Below are positions 35,469 through 44,828 of a stretch of 64,000 bases of DNA, one piece after another (within the stretch, counting starts at the first letter, position 1; each line of letters opens with the position of its first letter). The stretch is taken from the NCBI RefSeq assembly GCF_014189505.1, contig NZ_CP050302.1, positions 124,001 through 188,000 on the forward strand. The letters run 5' to 3'. The translations under genes were made by a program, and so were the position numbers. The notes under the pieces are model-generated. The model made no database searches, had not been told where the DNA came from, and saw nothing but the letters and a program-made list of their open reading frames with translations. The DNA is from Phyllobacterium sp. 628. Lineage in GTDB: Bacteria; Pseudomonadota; Alphaproteobacteria; Rhizobiales; Rhizobiaceae.

Positions 35469-36746
35469 ATGAACAAGCGCATTTCCCGATGGACTGGTGT
35501 AGCTCTGGCTTCGGTCATGGCTTTGTGGACAAGCGCGGCGATGGCGGATGATATCCGTTTCATGTGCGCGGCAGATGGCAATGAATGTGCCGTACTGCAA
35601 TCCCTGTTTGACCGCTACGAAAAAGCTAATCCCGGCACCCACGTTGTCACCGACGTGGTGGGTTACAAAGCCATTCTGGAAAACCTGCCGGTCCAGCTTG
35701 CCGGAGGCACTGGCCCTGATATGGCGCTTGTCACCGACTTTGGCGGGCTCAGCAAATACTTCCTGGACCTGACACCCTATGTGGATGCTGATTATTGGAA
35801 CACCAATTTCGGCAACACCCTTCGGTGGTCCCGCACGGGGCCTGCCGACAAGGGCATCTATGGTATGAACATTCAGCTGACCATTACCGGTGCCTATATC
35901 AACAAGACCCTGTTCGAGCAGGCGGGCATCACGGTGCCGGGCGAGAAAGCCACATGGGACGAATGGGCCGATGCAGCGCGCAAGGTTGCCAAGGCAACGG
36001 GTGTTCCCTTCCCTATGGCAATGGACCGATCCGGGCATCGCATAGCGGGTCCTGCCATTTCGAATGGCGCGAAAATCTTTGACGATGCGGGGAACCCAAT
36101 TCTTGTTGATGCGCCATTCGCGGATTTCATGGGCAAGTTCGTCGAGTGGAACAAAGATGGCACAATGGCGAAGGATGTATGGGCCGGCATCGGCGGCACC
36201 AGCTATCAGGACGCCGCCCAGGAGTTCATCAACGCGCAGCTGGTCTTTTACTATTCAGGGAGCTGGCAGGTACAGCGTCTCGACAAGGCAATCGGTGACA
36301 GTTTCGACTGGGAAGTCGTCGGCTCTCCCTGCGGGCCTGGCGGCTGTTCAGGCATGCCTGGGGGCTCGGGGCTTGTTGGCTTCAAGCAGACCAAGAACCC
36401 TGAGGCCGTTGCTAAACTGATCAACTATATCGCGCAAAAAGACAATTACGCGGAATTTATCAGTAAGACCCGTAACGTGCCTGCCCATGAAGGTGTAGCG
36501 AAAGAGGATCTGACCTATTCGGATACATCGCCAAATGTCGCGAAAGCTCTCAAGGGCTGGAACGCGCAAATCGCCAAGCTGTCGCCCATTGCCTATGCCT
36601 ATCAAGGTTACAAGAACAACCGGACCATGTTCAACATAACGGTGCAGCGCGTTACCCAAGCGATCGTTGGCGAAATGTCGATCAATGAAGCAATGGAAAA
36701 AGCCAAGCAGGATGTCGCGGCGGCCATTCAGTCGGCCGGCAAGTAA
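35469..36746 (+). CDS. Carbohydrate ABC transporter substrate-binding protein (family 1)
   Basis: A 425-residue periplasmic binding protein of the UgpB/MalE type with a signal peptide ending near AAMADD (about residue 26). The mature part includes LQSLFDRYEKANPGTHV and VQLAGGTGPDMALV. GGGAGG lies before the ATG. It follows the dehydrogenases by 48 bases and precedes two permeases and an ATPase, so it supplies the substrate those enzymes use. The presence of a CGPGGCSG stretch near residue 290 with two close cysteines is unusual. Confidence 0.88.
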   Translation: MNKRISRWTGVALASVMALWTSAAMADDIRFMCAADGNECAVLQSLFDRYEKANPGTHVVTDVVGYKAILENLPVQLAGGTGPDMALVTDFGGLSKYFLDLTPYVDADYWNTNFGNTLRWSRTGPADKGIYGMNIQLTITGAYINKTLFEQAGITVPGEKATWDEWADAARKVAKATGVPFPMAMDRSGHRIAGPAISNGAKIFDDAGNPILVDAPFADFMGKFVEWNKDGTMAKDVWAGIGGTSYQDAAQEFINAQLVFYYSGSWQVQRLDKAIGDSFDWEVVGSPCGPGGCSGMPGGSGLVGFKQTKNPEAVAKLINYIAQKDNYAEFISKTRNVPAHEGVAKEDLTYSDTSPNVAKALKGWNAQIAKLSPIAYAYQGYKNNRTMFNITVQRVTQAIVGEMSINEAMEKAKQDVAAAIQSAGK

Positions 36747-36817
36747 TCGACGTGATATCCGGGCAACCTGTTCGTTGCCCGATCCGGCACACCATCAACG
36801 ATGAAGGGATCTGCAGC

Positions 36818-37786
36818 ATGACCGCTCTTGTGAATGCGATCATGAACATTATCGAGATACCCATGCGCTTCGCCCAGAAACGGCTTGGCCTGCGGCGTAT
36901 TGCGTGGGTATTTCTCCTGCCAAATCTCGTCCTCTTTGGGATATTCGCCTTTCTGCCGGTTGTCTTAAACGTCATCTATTCCCTGACCGGGACCGATCAG
37001 GTGATGTTGAGCGACCGGACATTTGTGGGAGTCGATAATTTCACAACGCTGGCCACGTGCGCCAATCACCTTGACCCGAACACCTGCACACAGGATCTTT
37101 TCTGGCGAGCCATCTACAATTCGCTCTGGTTTGTGACATTACAGGTCGGATTTATGGTCGGGCTGTCACTTGTCACTGCAATTATCCTGAATGGCAAGAT
37201 ACGGGCGCGTGGCTTTTTCCGCAGCGTATTCTTCTTTCCCGTGCTCCTATCTCCCGTCGTTGTTGCGCTGATCTGGAAATGGATCTTGCAGCGGGAAGGA
37301 CTTCTGAATGCGGGAATGGATGCATTCGGCCTTACCCCGTTCAATTGGCTGCTCGACCGGAACTGGGCTTTTATCTGGTCAATTTTCCTATCGATCTGGG
37401 CTCATATGGGCTTCTACACACTCATCCTGCTTGCCGGTTTGCAGGCCATACCACGCGATGTCTACGACGCCGCGCTCATGGATGCCGCCGCGCCCTTCCG
37501 GATGTTCCGGAGGATCACTCTGCCACTGCTCATGCCGACCATGATCGTTGTTCTGCTATTGGCACTGATCAAAGGCGTCCAGACATTTGACGAGGTCTAC
37601 GCCTTTACGGGGGGCGGCCCGGGTTCGGCAACAACCTTCATCATTCAGTATATTTACGAAACGGGTTTCGCCGGAACGCCTCGCTTGTTCGGTCTGGCAG
37701 CCGCCGCCTCTATCCTGCTTGCCGTCGTCCTCATCGGCTTAACCCTCATCCAGCTCTCTGTCACGAGGAACAAAGTCGATGGGTAA
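36818..37786 (+). CDS. Carbohydrate ABC transporter permease (MalF/UgpA type)
   Basis: A 322-residue six-span permease, with coupling loop AALMDAAAPFRMFRRITLPLLMP. The start at 36818 follows AAGGGATCTGC. It overlaps the next permease gene by 8 bases. A loop with TCANHLDPNTCTQD between the first and second spans holds two cysteines that may form a periplasmic disulfide. Confidence 0.88.
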   Translation: MTALVNAIMNIIEIPMRFAQKRLGLRRIAWVFLLPNLVLFGIFAFLPVVLNVIYSLTGTDQVMLSDRTFVGVDNFTTLATCANHLDPNTCTQDLFWRAIYNSLWFVTLQVGFMVGLSLVTAIILNGKIRARGFFRSVFFFPVLLSPVVVALIWKWILQREGLLNAGMDAFGLTPFNWLLDRNWAFIWSIFLSIWAHMGFYTLILLAGLQAIPRDVYDAALMDAAAPFRMFRRITLPLLMPTMIVVLLLALIKGVQTFDEVYAFTGGGPGSATTFIIQYIYETGFAGTPRLFGLAAAASILLAVVLIGLTLIQLSVTRNKVDG

Positions 37787-38831
37787 ACTTTTCACCTTTC
37801 TGACCCGTACCCGCGGCGTTGGCCGACTTCATTGGACGGATTGGGCGTCTTATGCCTATCTCCTGTTCGGCGTTGTCATCATGTTCGGTCCAGTGCTTTG
37901 GCTGCTGCTGTCATCCTTCAAAAGCGAAGCGGAACTGCAACGGTTTCCGCCCACACTTTTGCCCTATGCTCAGGAAATGATCAGCATCGACGGCTATGAC
38001 AAACCGCTCCCCTTGTTCGAAATCACCAGTGGTGAATTCGCGGGCGCGCGCGCCGGCCAGGTTCGCCGTATCGGCCTTGTCTCGCAACTTGTAAGGCCTG
38101 AGGCACCCAAAGATATTATCAAGGTGCCAATTGCTGATCGCAAGCCGATCGAGGGTATCAATTTCGCCTTTGAGAACTACGGCGACCTGTTCAAACGTTT
38201 TGATTTTTTGCGCTACCTCTGGAACAGCGTTTTTATCACGACTATGGCGACACTCATCATGTTGCTGGTCAATTCCATGGCCGCCTTTGCCCTGTCAAAA
38301 TATCATTTTCGCGGGCGCAGTACGGTCCTTGCCCTGATCGTCGGAACATTGATGGTTCCGCAAACGGTGGTTCTGGTTCCGCTGTTTCTGATCACGCGTG
38401 AACTAGGCATGTTGAACAGTCTCTGGGGCGTTATCATTCCGGGAGCAGCAACGCCCACCGGCGTATTCCTCCTGCGTCAGTATATGCTCACCATCCCCGA
38501 TGAAATTCTCGATGCAGCGCGCATGGACAAAGCAAGCGAATGGAAAATCTTCTGGCGCATTATTTTGCCGCTCAGTGCGCCTGCAATCGCTGTGCTTGCC
38601 ATCCTTGCCATCATGTGGCGCTGGAATGACTTCCTCTGGCCGCTGATCGTCCTGTCCCAAAACGACAAGTTCACGCTTCAGCTCGCACTCAATTCATTCC
38701 AGGGCCAGTTGACGACGCAGTGGAGCAACCTGCTCGCCATGACGGTACTGGTACTTGTACCAATTGCCATCGTCTTCACATTTCTGCAAAAATACATCGC
38801 AACCGGCATCGCCTCTACAGGTGGCAAATGA
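37779..38831 (+). CDS. Carbohydrate ABC transporter permease (MalG/UgpE type) with long periplasmic loop
   Basis: A 350-residue permease, about 70 residues longer than the common 275-280. The extra length lies between the first span and the rest (about residues 55-135, rich in charged residues, including FEITSGEFAGARAGQVRRIG), so it is a periplasmic insert as in some MalG-like proteins. The coupling loop AARMDKASEWKIFWRIILPL is normal. It pairs with the upstream permease by an 8-base overlap. Confidence 0.87.
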   Translation: MGKLFTFLTRTRGVGRLHWTDWASYAYLLFGVVIMFGPVLWLLLSSFKSEAELQRFPPTLLPYAQEMISIDGYDKPLPLFEITSGEFAGARAGQVRRIGLVSQLVRPEAPKDIIKVPIADRKPIEGINFAFENYGDLFKRFDFLRYLWNSVFITTMATLIMLLVNSMAAFALSKYHFRGRSTVLALIVGTLMVPQTVVLVPLFLITRELGMLNSLWGVIIPGAATPTGVFLLRQYMLTIPDEILDAARMDKASEWKIFWRIILPLSAPAIAVLAILAIMWRWNDFLWPLIVLSQNDKFTLQLALNSFQGQLTTQWSNLLAMTVLVLVPIAIVFTFLQKYIATGIASTGGK

Positions 38832-38869
38832 TGCGTGACATTAACTTAGCCACGGGGAGTTAGCCGCCA

Positions 38870-39958
38870 ATGTCGAGACTTGTGCTTCGCAATGTCATGA
38901 AAAACTACGGAGGTCTTGAGGTCATCAAGGGTGTTGATCTCGATATCGCCTTTGGTGAGTTTTGTGTCTTTGTCGGCCCATCCGGCTGCGGCAAATCCAC
39001 ATTGCTCAAGATGATTTCAGGACTTGAGTCTATCAGCGATGGCGAGATTGCTATCGATGATCAAGTGGTCAACGATGTTCCTCCAGCAGATCGCGGCCTT
39101 GCTATGGTGTTCCAGTCTTATGCGCTCTACCCGCATATGTCTGTCAGGCAGAACCTCTCCTTTGGTCTTGAAAACCTCAATACCCCAAAGGCGTCCATTG
39201 CCCAGAAAATCGCCGAAGTCGCAAAAATGCTGCAGATCGAACCTCTCTTGAACCGGCGGCCTGGACAGCTTTCCGGCGGCCAGCGTCAGCGCGTTGCCAT
39301 CGGCCGCGCCGTGGTGCGCGAGCCCAAAATATTCCTTTTTGACGAACCGCTGTCCAACCTCGATGCCGAGCTGCGCGTGGAAATGCGCGGCGAGATTGCC
39401 CGGTTGCATCGGCGTCTTGGCAACACGATGATTTATGTTACCCACGATCAGGTGGAGGCCATGACCATGGCCGACAAGATTGCGGTTTTACGCAGTGGAA
39501 AGGTCGAGCAATTCGGTGCGCCGCTGGAGCTTTATAACAATCCTGCCAATGTCTTCGTCGCCGGCTTCATTGGTTCGCCCAAAATGAACTTCTTTCAGGG
39601 AACGATCCAGGCCGCAGACGGTAAGGCGGCCTTTGTTCAATTCAACTCAGGTGAACGCATCCCTGTGAGCCAAGATGTCTTCCATGTGTCTCATGGCCTG
39701 CCCGTCACACTGGGAATTCGCCCAAACCACGTCACGCCCGGTCCTGTCGATGCGACCGATATCAAGGGTGTGGTTCAAAACATCGAACAGCTGGGCGGAG
39801 AATCCCATCTTTATATCAGCGCAGTGGATGGTACTCCGACGGCGGTGCATGTTGATGGCCAGACTGAGATCGCCTTGGGCGAGACGATTGGTCTTAAACT
39901 CGATACAAGCAAAGTTCAGCTCTTTTCGCGTGATACAGGCGGAACGCTCCGGCGTTGA
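38870..39958 (+). CDS. Carbohydrate ABC transporter ATPase (MalK/UgpC type)
   Basis: A 362-residue ATPase: Walker A GPSGCGKST, signature GQLSGGQRQR, Walker B IFLFDEPLSNLDAE, and a C-terminal OB/TOBE regulatory domain (about 240-362). It energises the two upstream permeases. The final gene of the GntR-controlled operon. A possible hairpin follows at 40032. Confidence 0.9.
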   Translation: MSRLVLRNVMKNYGGLEVIKGVDLDIAFGEFCVFVGPSGCGKSTLLKMISGLESISDGEIAIDDQVVNDVPPADRGLAMVFQSYALYPHMSVRQNLSFGLENLNTPKASIAQKIAEVAKMLQIEPLLNRRPGQLSGGQRQRVAIGRAVVREPKIFLFDEPLSNLDAELRVEMRGEIARLHRRLGNTMIYVTHDQVEAMTMADKIAVLRSGKVEQFGAPLELYNNPANVFVAGFIGSPKMNFFQGTIQAADGKAAFVQFNSGERIPVSQDVFHVSHGLPVTLGIRPNHVTPGPVDATDIKGVVQNIEQLGGESHLYISAVDGTPTAVHVDGQTEIALGETIGLKLDTSKVQLFSRDTGGTLRR

Positions 39959-40031
39959 ATAGACACCTTCCGCGTCTCTGAGTGCAGCCGGTAGATTTTG
40001 CAGCAAATGGCGGCCGAGGTTTTTGACAAAG

Positions 40032-40051
40032 CTCCCTGAGCCGGGAGTTTT
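40032..40051 (+). terminator. Possible terminator after the carbohydrate importer operon
   Basis: CTCCC at 40032-40036 can pair with GGGAG at 40043-40047, followed by TTTT. The stem is only 5 pairs but GC-rich, and it lies 74 bases past the last operon gene and before the convergent LysR gene. Confidence 0.4.
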
Positions 40052-40077
40052 GCCGGCGTGGATGTTTGGAAATTGCC

Positions 40078-40977
40078 CTAACCTTCAGACCAAGTCCCTA
40101 TCAGCATGTTCAGGAACCGTTCGGCCGCTGGCGATAATGTTCCTCCGCGCCGCCTGACAACACCGATTGTTCGCGAAATTTCCGGATTGCGGATAGGCCG
40201 GGTGACAAGAAACGGATGCTCCTCCTGCGGTGTTGCGAGCTTGGGCAGCACGGAAATTCCCAGCCCCGCCTCAACCAGACCCAGTGACGTCGACAGATGC
40301 GTCACCTCGTAAAACCAGCGGAGTTTCAGATTGGATTTTGCCAAAGCTGCATCAAGCAATGTTCGATTGCCGCTGGAACGGTGAACGGTGATCAGCGGGT
40401 ATGGCGTCAGGTCCTCCCATCCCAATTCGCTTTTGGCCGCGAGCGGATGATCCTTCCGCGCCGCCAGTACAAATGGATCTTCAATCAGCCGGTCGAAAAT
40501 CAGATCAGGGTCTGCCGCGCCCATGATGTTGATGCCGAATTCCACTTCACCCCGGGCAACCGCCAGCAGCCCGTCTGTCGCTGGCAGATCTAGGATACGG
40601 AACCGGATATGGGGATACTCCGCATTGAACTGCTTGATCACAGTCGGCAGGAAGTAGAAGGCGGCGGTGGGAAGACAGGCGATAGTCACCAATCCACTGC
40701 GCTGGGCACCAATATCGCGCACGGCAAACAGCGAGCCGTCAAATTCTTCGAGCATGCGCTGAACCAGCGGAATGAGTTCGCTCCCAACGGCCGTTGCCGA
40801 GACATGGCGGGTTGTTCGCTCCAGAAGCGGCGCACCGATTGTGGCTTCGAGTTTCTGGATGCGACGGCTCAGTGCCGGCTGCGACAGATTCAGGGCTTCA
40901 GCCGCCCTGTGGAAGCTCTCCAGCTCGACGACAGAGAGAAACGCCCGCAGATCAAGTATCTCACAATTAATGCTCAC
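40078..40977 (-). CDS. LysR-family transcriptional regulator
   Basis: A 299-residue LysR regulator: N-terminal winged helix (FHRAAEALNLSQPALSRRIQKLEATIGAPLLERTTRHV) and a two-lobed effector domain. It is divergent from the isomerase gene at 41089, with 111 bases between that include an 8-base inverted repeat, so it most likely activates that operon when the substrate binds. The effector is unknown. Confidence 0.88.
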   Translation of the reverse strand: MSINCEILDLRAFLSVVELESFHRAAEALNLSQPALSRRIQKLEATIGAPLLERTTRHVSATAVGSELIPLVQRMLEEFDGSLFAVRDIGAQRSGLVTIACLPTAAFYFLPTVIKQFNAEYPHIRFRILDLPATDGLLAVARGEVEFGINIMGAADPDLIFDRLIEDPFVLAARKDHPLAAKSELGWEDLTPYPLITVHRSSGNRTLLDAALAKSNLKLRWFYEVTHLSTSLGLVEAGLGISVLPKLATPQEEHPFLVTRPIRNPEISRTIGVVRRRGGTLSPAAERFLNMLIGTWSEG

Positions 40978-40999
40978 GGCGCATCAATCCTCATAAACT

Positions 41000-41038
41000 T
41001 TGCATTTCACATATCAATCATTTCTCTCCAAAATGCAA
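41000..41038. promoter_or_regulatory. Inverted repeat in LysR/isomerase divergent region
   Basis: TTGCATTT at 41000-41007 and AAATGCAA at 41031-41038 are perfect reverse complements, 23 bases apart, in the gap between the LysR gene and its divergent target. LysR tetramers protect two sites about this far apart, so this is a candidate regulatory site; inferred. Confidence 0.4.
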
Positions 41039-41088
41039 GAAACCAACAGATTGTTCTGTTGCAAGCATGAATTGAAGAGCACTGCGCC

Positions 41089-42171
41089 ATGAATGATCTC
41101 ATTCGTATACCTTGCGTCCTCATGAGAGGCGGCACCTCCAAAGGGCCGTTTTTTCTGGCATCGGATCTTCCTTCCGATCCGCACCAACGCGATCAGATTC
41201 TTTTGTCCGTAATGGGGTCCGGCCATCCCTTGCAGATTGACGGCATTGGGGGAGGCAATCCTGTTACAAGCAAGGTTGCCATTGTCGGACCAGCAACAGT
41301 ATCGGGTGCCGATGTGGATTACCTCTTTGCTCAGGTTCGGATCGACCAGCAGATCGTCGATACATCCCCCAATTGCGGCAATATGCTTGCGGCTGTCGGC
41401 CCCTTTGCCATTGAAGCTGGTCTGGTCCGGACAACAGGACCGGTAACCCGAGTGCGCATACACAACGTCAATACGGGCAAACTCATTGAAGCGGAGGTTC
41501 CGACGCCTGACGGACAGGTAGCCTATCTTGGCGACGCCTCCATTGATGGTGTTCCCGGACGCGCCGCGCCGATTGCCCTGACATTCATGGACGCGGCTGG
41601 CGCTCGCACGGGCAGCCTCTTTCCCACCGGCCAGTCGCGCGAAATCATCGATGGAATAGAAGTCACCTGCATCGATTGCGCCATGCCCATGATGATACTC
41701 GAGGCTTCAGCCATCGGCGCAACCGGGTATGAGACCGCCGCTGCCCTTAACGCCAACAGCGCCCTGCTGGAGCGGCTGGAAAATCTGCGGCTGCAAGCGG
41801 GGCAGCGTATGGGCATGGGCGACGTGCGAACACAGGTCACGCCCAAACCCGTTCTCATCTCGAAATCCAAAGCAGGCGGTGATCTCAACGTGCGCTATTT
41901 CATGCCGCATCAATGCCACCCCTCGCTTGCCACAACCGGGGCCGTCGGCATTGCCACGGCTTGCATAAGCCATAACACCGTTGCATCAGCGCTGATCGGC
42001 GAGCGCAAGCCGCCAGTCGTCCTTGTTCTTGACCATCCAAGCGGACGTCTGGAGGTGAAGCTGGACACACGCGACTGCAAAACGGTGGCTGGCATATTGC
42101 GGACGGCCCGGCGTCTCTTCGAGGGTCAAGTCTTTGCCAAACCTGTAGCGCAAATGGTTTGCGCAGCATAA
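41089..42171 (+). CDS. PrpF/4-oxalomesaconate tautomerase-family isomerase
   Basis: A 360-residue protein of the PrpF/GalD (DUF453) family, two diaminopimelate-epimerase-like domains. The family motifs are clear: MRGGTSKGPFF near the N-terminus, GIGGGNPVTSKVAIV, and DTSPNCGNMLAAVGPFA carrying a likely catalytic cysteine. Members shift a double bond in tricarboxylate-like acids, such as 2-methylaconitate or 4-oxalomesaconate in gallate degradation. It is the first gene of a LysR-linked operon with a NitT/TauT-type importer, so its substrate may be imported. No ring-cleavage dioxygenase or prp genes are near, so the exact reaction is open. Confidence 0.85.
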   Translation: MNDLIRIPCVLMRGGTSKGPFFLASDLPSDPHQRDQILLSVMGSGHPLQIDGIGGGNPVTSKVAIVGPATVSGADVDYLFAQVRIDQQIVDTSPNCGNMLAAVGPFAIEAGLVRTTGPVTRVRIHNVNTGKLIEAEVPTPDGQVAYLGDASIDGVPGRAAPIALTFMDAAGARTGSLFPTGQSREIIDGIEVTCIDCAMPMMILEASAIGATGYETAAALNANSALLERLENLRLQAGQRMGMGDVRTQVTPKPVLISKSKAGGDLNVRYFMPHQCHPSLATTGAVGIATACISHNTVASALIGERKPPVVLVLDHPSGRLEVKLDTRDCKTVAGILRTARRLFEGQVFAKPVAQMVCAA

Positions 42172-42219
42172 TTGAACGCAGTTGCCGGGAGGGCAACTGC
42201 ACATCTGGGAGGAAGTACC

Positions 42220-43221
42220 ATGCGTAAACTCATGCTCGCTCTGGCGGCAACTGTTGCATTTTCGGGATCGGCTTTCGCCGAACCTGTCCGCATCAGTGTC
42301 GGCTCTTACAATCTCAACAATTTGCCATTCCCGGTCGCTTCGGGTCTGGGCCTTTATGAAAAAGAAGGTCTCGAGGTTACCGTCGAGAATTTTGCCTCTG
42401 GCGGCTCCAAGACACTGCAGGCGCTTGTTGCCGGATCCACTGACATAGCCGTCGGCTTCTATGACCATACGATCCAGATGCAGGCGCAAAAGAAGAATGT
42501 CGTGGGGATCGTGCTCTTGGCGCGCAATTCCGGTCTGGTGCTTGCGGGCGGCAAGAATTCGACATTCGACCCCGCAAAGCCCGAAACCATCAAAGGTGCA
42601 AAAATCGGCATCACGGCCCCGGGTTCCTCGTCAGATTTCTTCGTTCGATATTACCTGCAGCGTCACAAGCTTTCGGCAGATGACGTATCGCTTATCGGCG
42701 TCGGTTCCGGCTCGGCTGCTGTTGCCGCTTTGGAGCAGGGAAAGGTTGACCTGCTGGTGAATTATGACCCCGCAGCGACTTTCATCGAGGCCAAAGGTGT
42801 CGGCAAAATCCTGATCGACGCGCGCAGCGATGATGGTGCTAAGGAGATTTACGGCGGCATTTATCCGACTTCCGTTCTCTATGCCACACAGTCCTATATC
42901 GACAAGCATCCTGAAACGATTCAGAAGGTTGTCAATGCCACCGTCAAGGCACTGGAATGGATGAACAATAGTACGCCGGAAGACATCGTTCAAAAGCTGC
43001 CTGAAGCGTTCATTTCCGGTGACAAGGAAACCTACATAAAAGCTGTGGGGAATGCCAAACCGATCTTCTCCGTTGATGGCCGCTTCAACGAGACGGAAAT
43101 CGAGACCCCGCTGGCCGTTCTGAAAAGCTTCAATGACAAGGTCGCGGCGACGGAGATCGACCTGAAAAAAACATACACCAACACTTTCGTCGACAAAGCG
43201 CCCCACGCCGGTACGAACTGA
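42220..43221 (+). CDS. NitT/TauT-type ABC transporter substrate-binding protein
   Basis: A 333-residue binding protein of the SsuA/NMT1-like family. A signal peptide is cut after SAFA (about residue 20). The domain shows LPFPVASGLGLYEKEGLEV and FASGGSKTLQALVAGSTDIAVG. GGGAGGAAG lies before the ATG at 42220. Members bind sulfonates, nitrate, pyrimidine precursors or aromatic acids. It follows the isomerase after 48 bases. Confidence 0.87.
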   Translation: MRKLMLALAATVAFSGSAFAEPVRISVGSYNLNNLPFPVASGLGLYEKEGLEVTVENFASGGSKTLQALVAGSTDIAVGFYDHTIQMQAQKKNVVGIVLLARNSGLVLAGGKNSTFDPAKPETIKGAKIGITAPGSSSDFFVRYYLQRHKLSADDVSLIGVGSGSAAVAALEQGKVDLLVNYDPAATFIEAKGVGKILIDARSDDGAKEIYGGIYPTSVLYATQSYIDKHPETIQKVVNATVKALEWMNNSTPEDIVQKLPEAFISGDKETYIKAVGNAKPIFSVDGRFNETEIETPLAVLKSFNDKVAATEIDLKKTYTNTFVDKAPHAGTN

Positions 43222-43232
43222 GGGAGAGGACC

Positions 43233-44063
43233 ATGGCCTTGGCAATGTTAAAGCCGGATGTGCACGCAACTATTCCGCAACCACGCAAAGCGATGGTATC
43301 CATCGATTCCTTGACGATGTCATTTGGCACATTCGTTGCGGTAGAGAACGTCAATCTGACAATAGCCGATGGGGAGTTCCTCGCTATCGTCGGGCCTACA
43401 GGGTGCGGTAAAAGTACGATCCTGAACGCTATTGCGGGACTGCTCAAGCCATCCAGTGGCCACGTTTCGATTGATGGAAATCAAGTATCGGGTATTCAAA
43501 ATGATATCGGATATCTGTTCCAGCAGGACGCCCTGCTGCCCTGGAAAACAGCGATCGAAAATGTGGAACTGGGATTGTTGTTCAAAGGTGTCGCTACTGC
43601 CCAGCGCCGCGAACAGTCCATGATGTGGCTGGCGAAAGTTGGCCTGAAAGGTTTCGAACATCGATACCCGCATCAGCTTTCCGGTGGTCAGCGCAAGCGT
43701 GTACAGATGGCGCAGGCGCTGATCACCGGCCCGAAAGTCATCCTGATGGATGAACCATTTTCGGCGCTGGATATCCATACAAGGCATCTGATGCAGAACG
43801 AGCTTCTGCGCCTTTGGCAGGAGGAACGCCGGGCTGTTGTCATGATCACCCATGATCTGGAAGAAGCGATAGCACTTGGCGACCGGGTGGCTGTTCTCGC
43901 CGCCGGTCCGCGTAGCCGGGTTATCGACAGCTTCGATGTCGACCTTGCACGTCCCCGCGACGTTGCTGAAATCAAACTCGATCCACGGTTCATGGATCTG
44001 TATCGCAATATCTGGGCGTCGCTGCGCGGCGAAGTGGAGAAGAGCTATGAACGTCGCGACTGA
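43233..44063 (+). CDS. NitT/TauT-type ABC transporter ATPase
   Basis: A 276-residue ATPase: Walker A GPTGCGKST, signature HQLSGGQRKR, Walker B VILMDEPFSALD. The signature has Lys at the position often Gln, which is within the range of the family. GGGAGAGG precedes the ATG, and the gene overlaps the permease gene by 17 bases. It powers import of the substrate held by the preceding binding protein. Confidence 0.88.
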   Translation: MALAMLKPDVHATIPQPRKAMVSIDSLTMSFGTFVAVENVNLTIADGEFLAIVGPTGCGKSTILNAIAGLLKPSSGHVSIDGNQVSGIQNDIGYLFQQDALLPWKTAIENVELGLLFKGVATAQRREQSMMWLAKVGLKGFEHRYPHQLSGGQRKRVQMAQALITGPKVILMDEPFSALDIHTRHLMQNELLRLWQEERRAVVMITHDLEEAIALGDRVAVLAAGPRSRVIDSFDVDLARPRDVAEIKLDPRFMDLYRNIWASLRGEVEKSYERRD

Positions 44064-44823
44064 ACGATTTATTCAACTGGGCTTGCTTGTGGCCATTCTG
44101 GGCGGCTGGCAGATGGGTGTATCAACCGGCATCATCGATGTCTTCTTCTTTCCGGCACCCGTCGATATATTCAAACAGATTGTCAATTGGGTCATCGATC
44201 CCAATTTCTACCGCCATGTCACGATCACCCTAACGGAAACCGTTCTGGGCTATGTCATCGGAACCGCACTGGGGGTTGCCGCCGGCGTCTGGCTTGGTCT
44301 CAGCCGCAGCGCAGCGCGTATTCTCGATCCTTTTATCAAGGGCCTCAATGCGATCCCGCGCGTTGTGCTCGCCCCGATCTTCGTCCTGTGGCTCGGGCTG
44401 GGTCTCTGGTCGAAAGTGGCACTTGCCGTCACACTCGTGTTCTTCATCACATTCTTCAATGCAATGCAGGGCGTGCGTGAAGTCAATCCGGTGGTGCTGG
44501 CCAATGCGCGGATTCTCGGCGCAAAACGCTCCGAACTTCTGCGCCATGTCTATTTCCCCGCTGCAGCAAGCTGGATCCTTTCCTCATTGCGCACATCGGT
44601 TGGGTTTGCGGTCGTCGGCGCCATTATCGGTGAATATCTTGGCGCATCGGCGGGCCTCGGCTACCTGATTGCTCAAGCAGAAGGCAACTTCGATGCTGTT
44701 GGCGTCTTTGCCGGCATCATCATTCTGGCAATCTTCGTCCTCGCCATCGACCGTGTACTCGACGTGGTGGAAAGCCGCCTGATCAAGTGGCGGCCGAATG
44801 CTGCGGAAGAACGCGCCGCCTGA
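44047..44823 (+). CDS. NitT/TauT-type ABC transporter permease
   Basis: A 258-residue permease with six predicted spans and the coupling loop NARILGAKRSELLRHVYFPAAASWIL. The start at 44047 (MNVATERFIQLG) is preceded by GGAGAAGAGC inside the ATPase gene; the longer frame from 43876 is a shadow. Last gene of the LysR-linked operon. Immediately after it begins a stretch of gene remnants. Confidence 0.87.
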   Translation: MNVATERFIQLGLLVAILGGWQMGVSTGIIDVFFFPAPVDIFKQIVNWVIDPNFYRHVTITLTETVLGYVIGTALGVAAGVWLGLSRSAARILDPFIKGLNAIPRVVLAPIFVLWLGLGLWSKVALAVTLVFFITFFNAMQGVREVNPVVLANARILGAKRSELLRHVYFPAAASWILSSLRTSVGFAVVGAIIGEYLGASAGLGYLIAQAEGNFDAVGVFAGIIILAIFVLAIDRVLDVVESRLIKWRPNAAEERAA

Positions 44824-44828
44824 ATCAA

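Noticed and set aside
34959..36038. 359-codon open frame on the minus strand
   Set aside because: Antisense to the third dehydrogenase and the binding-protein gene, both with clear motifs and ribosome sites.
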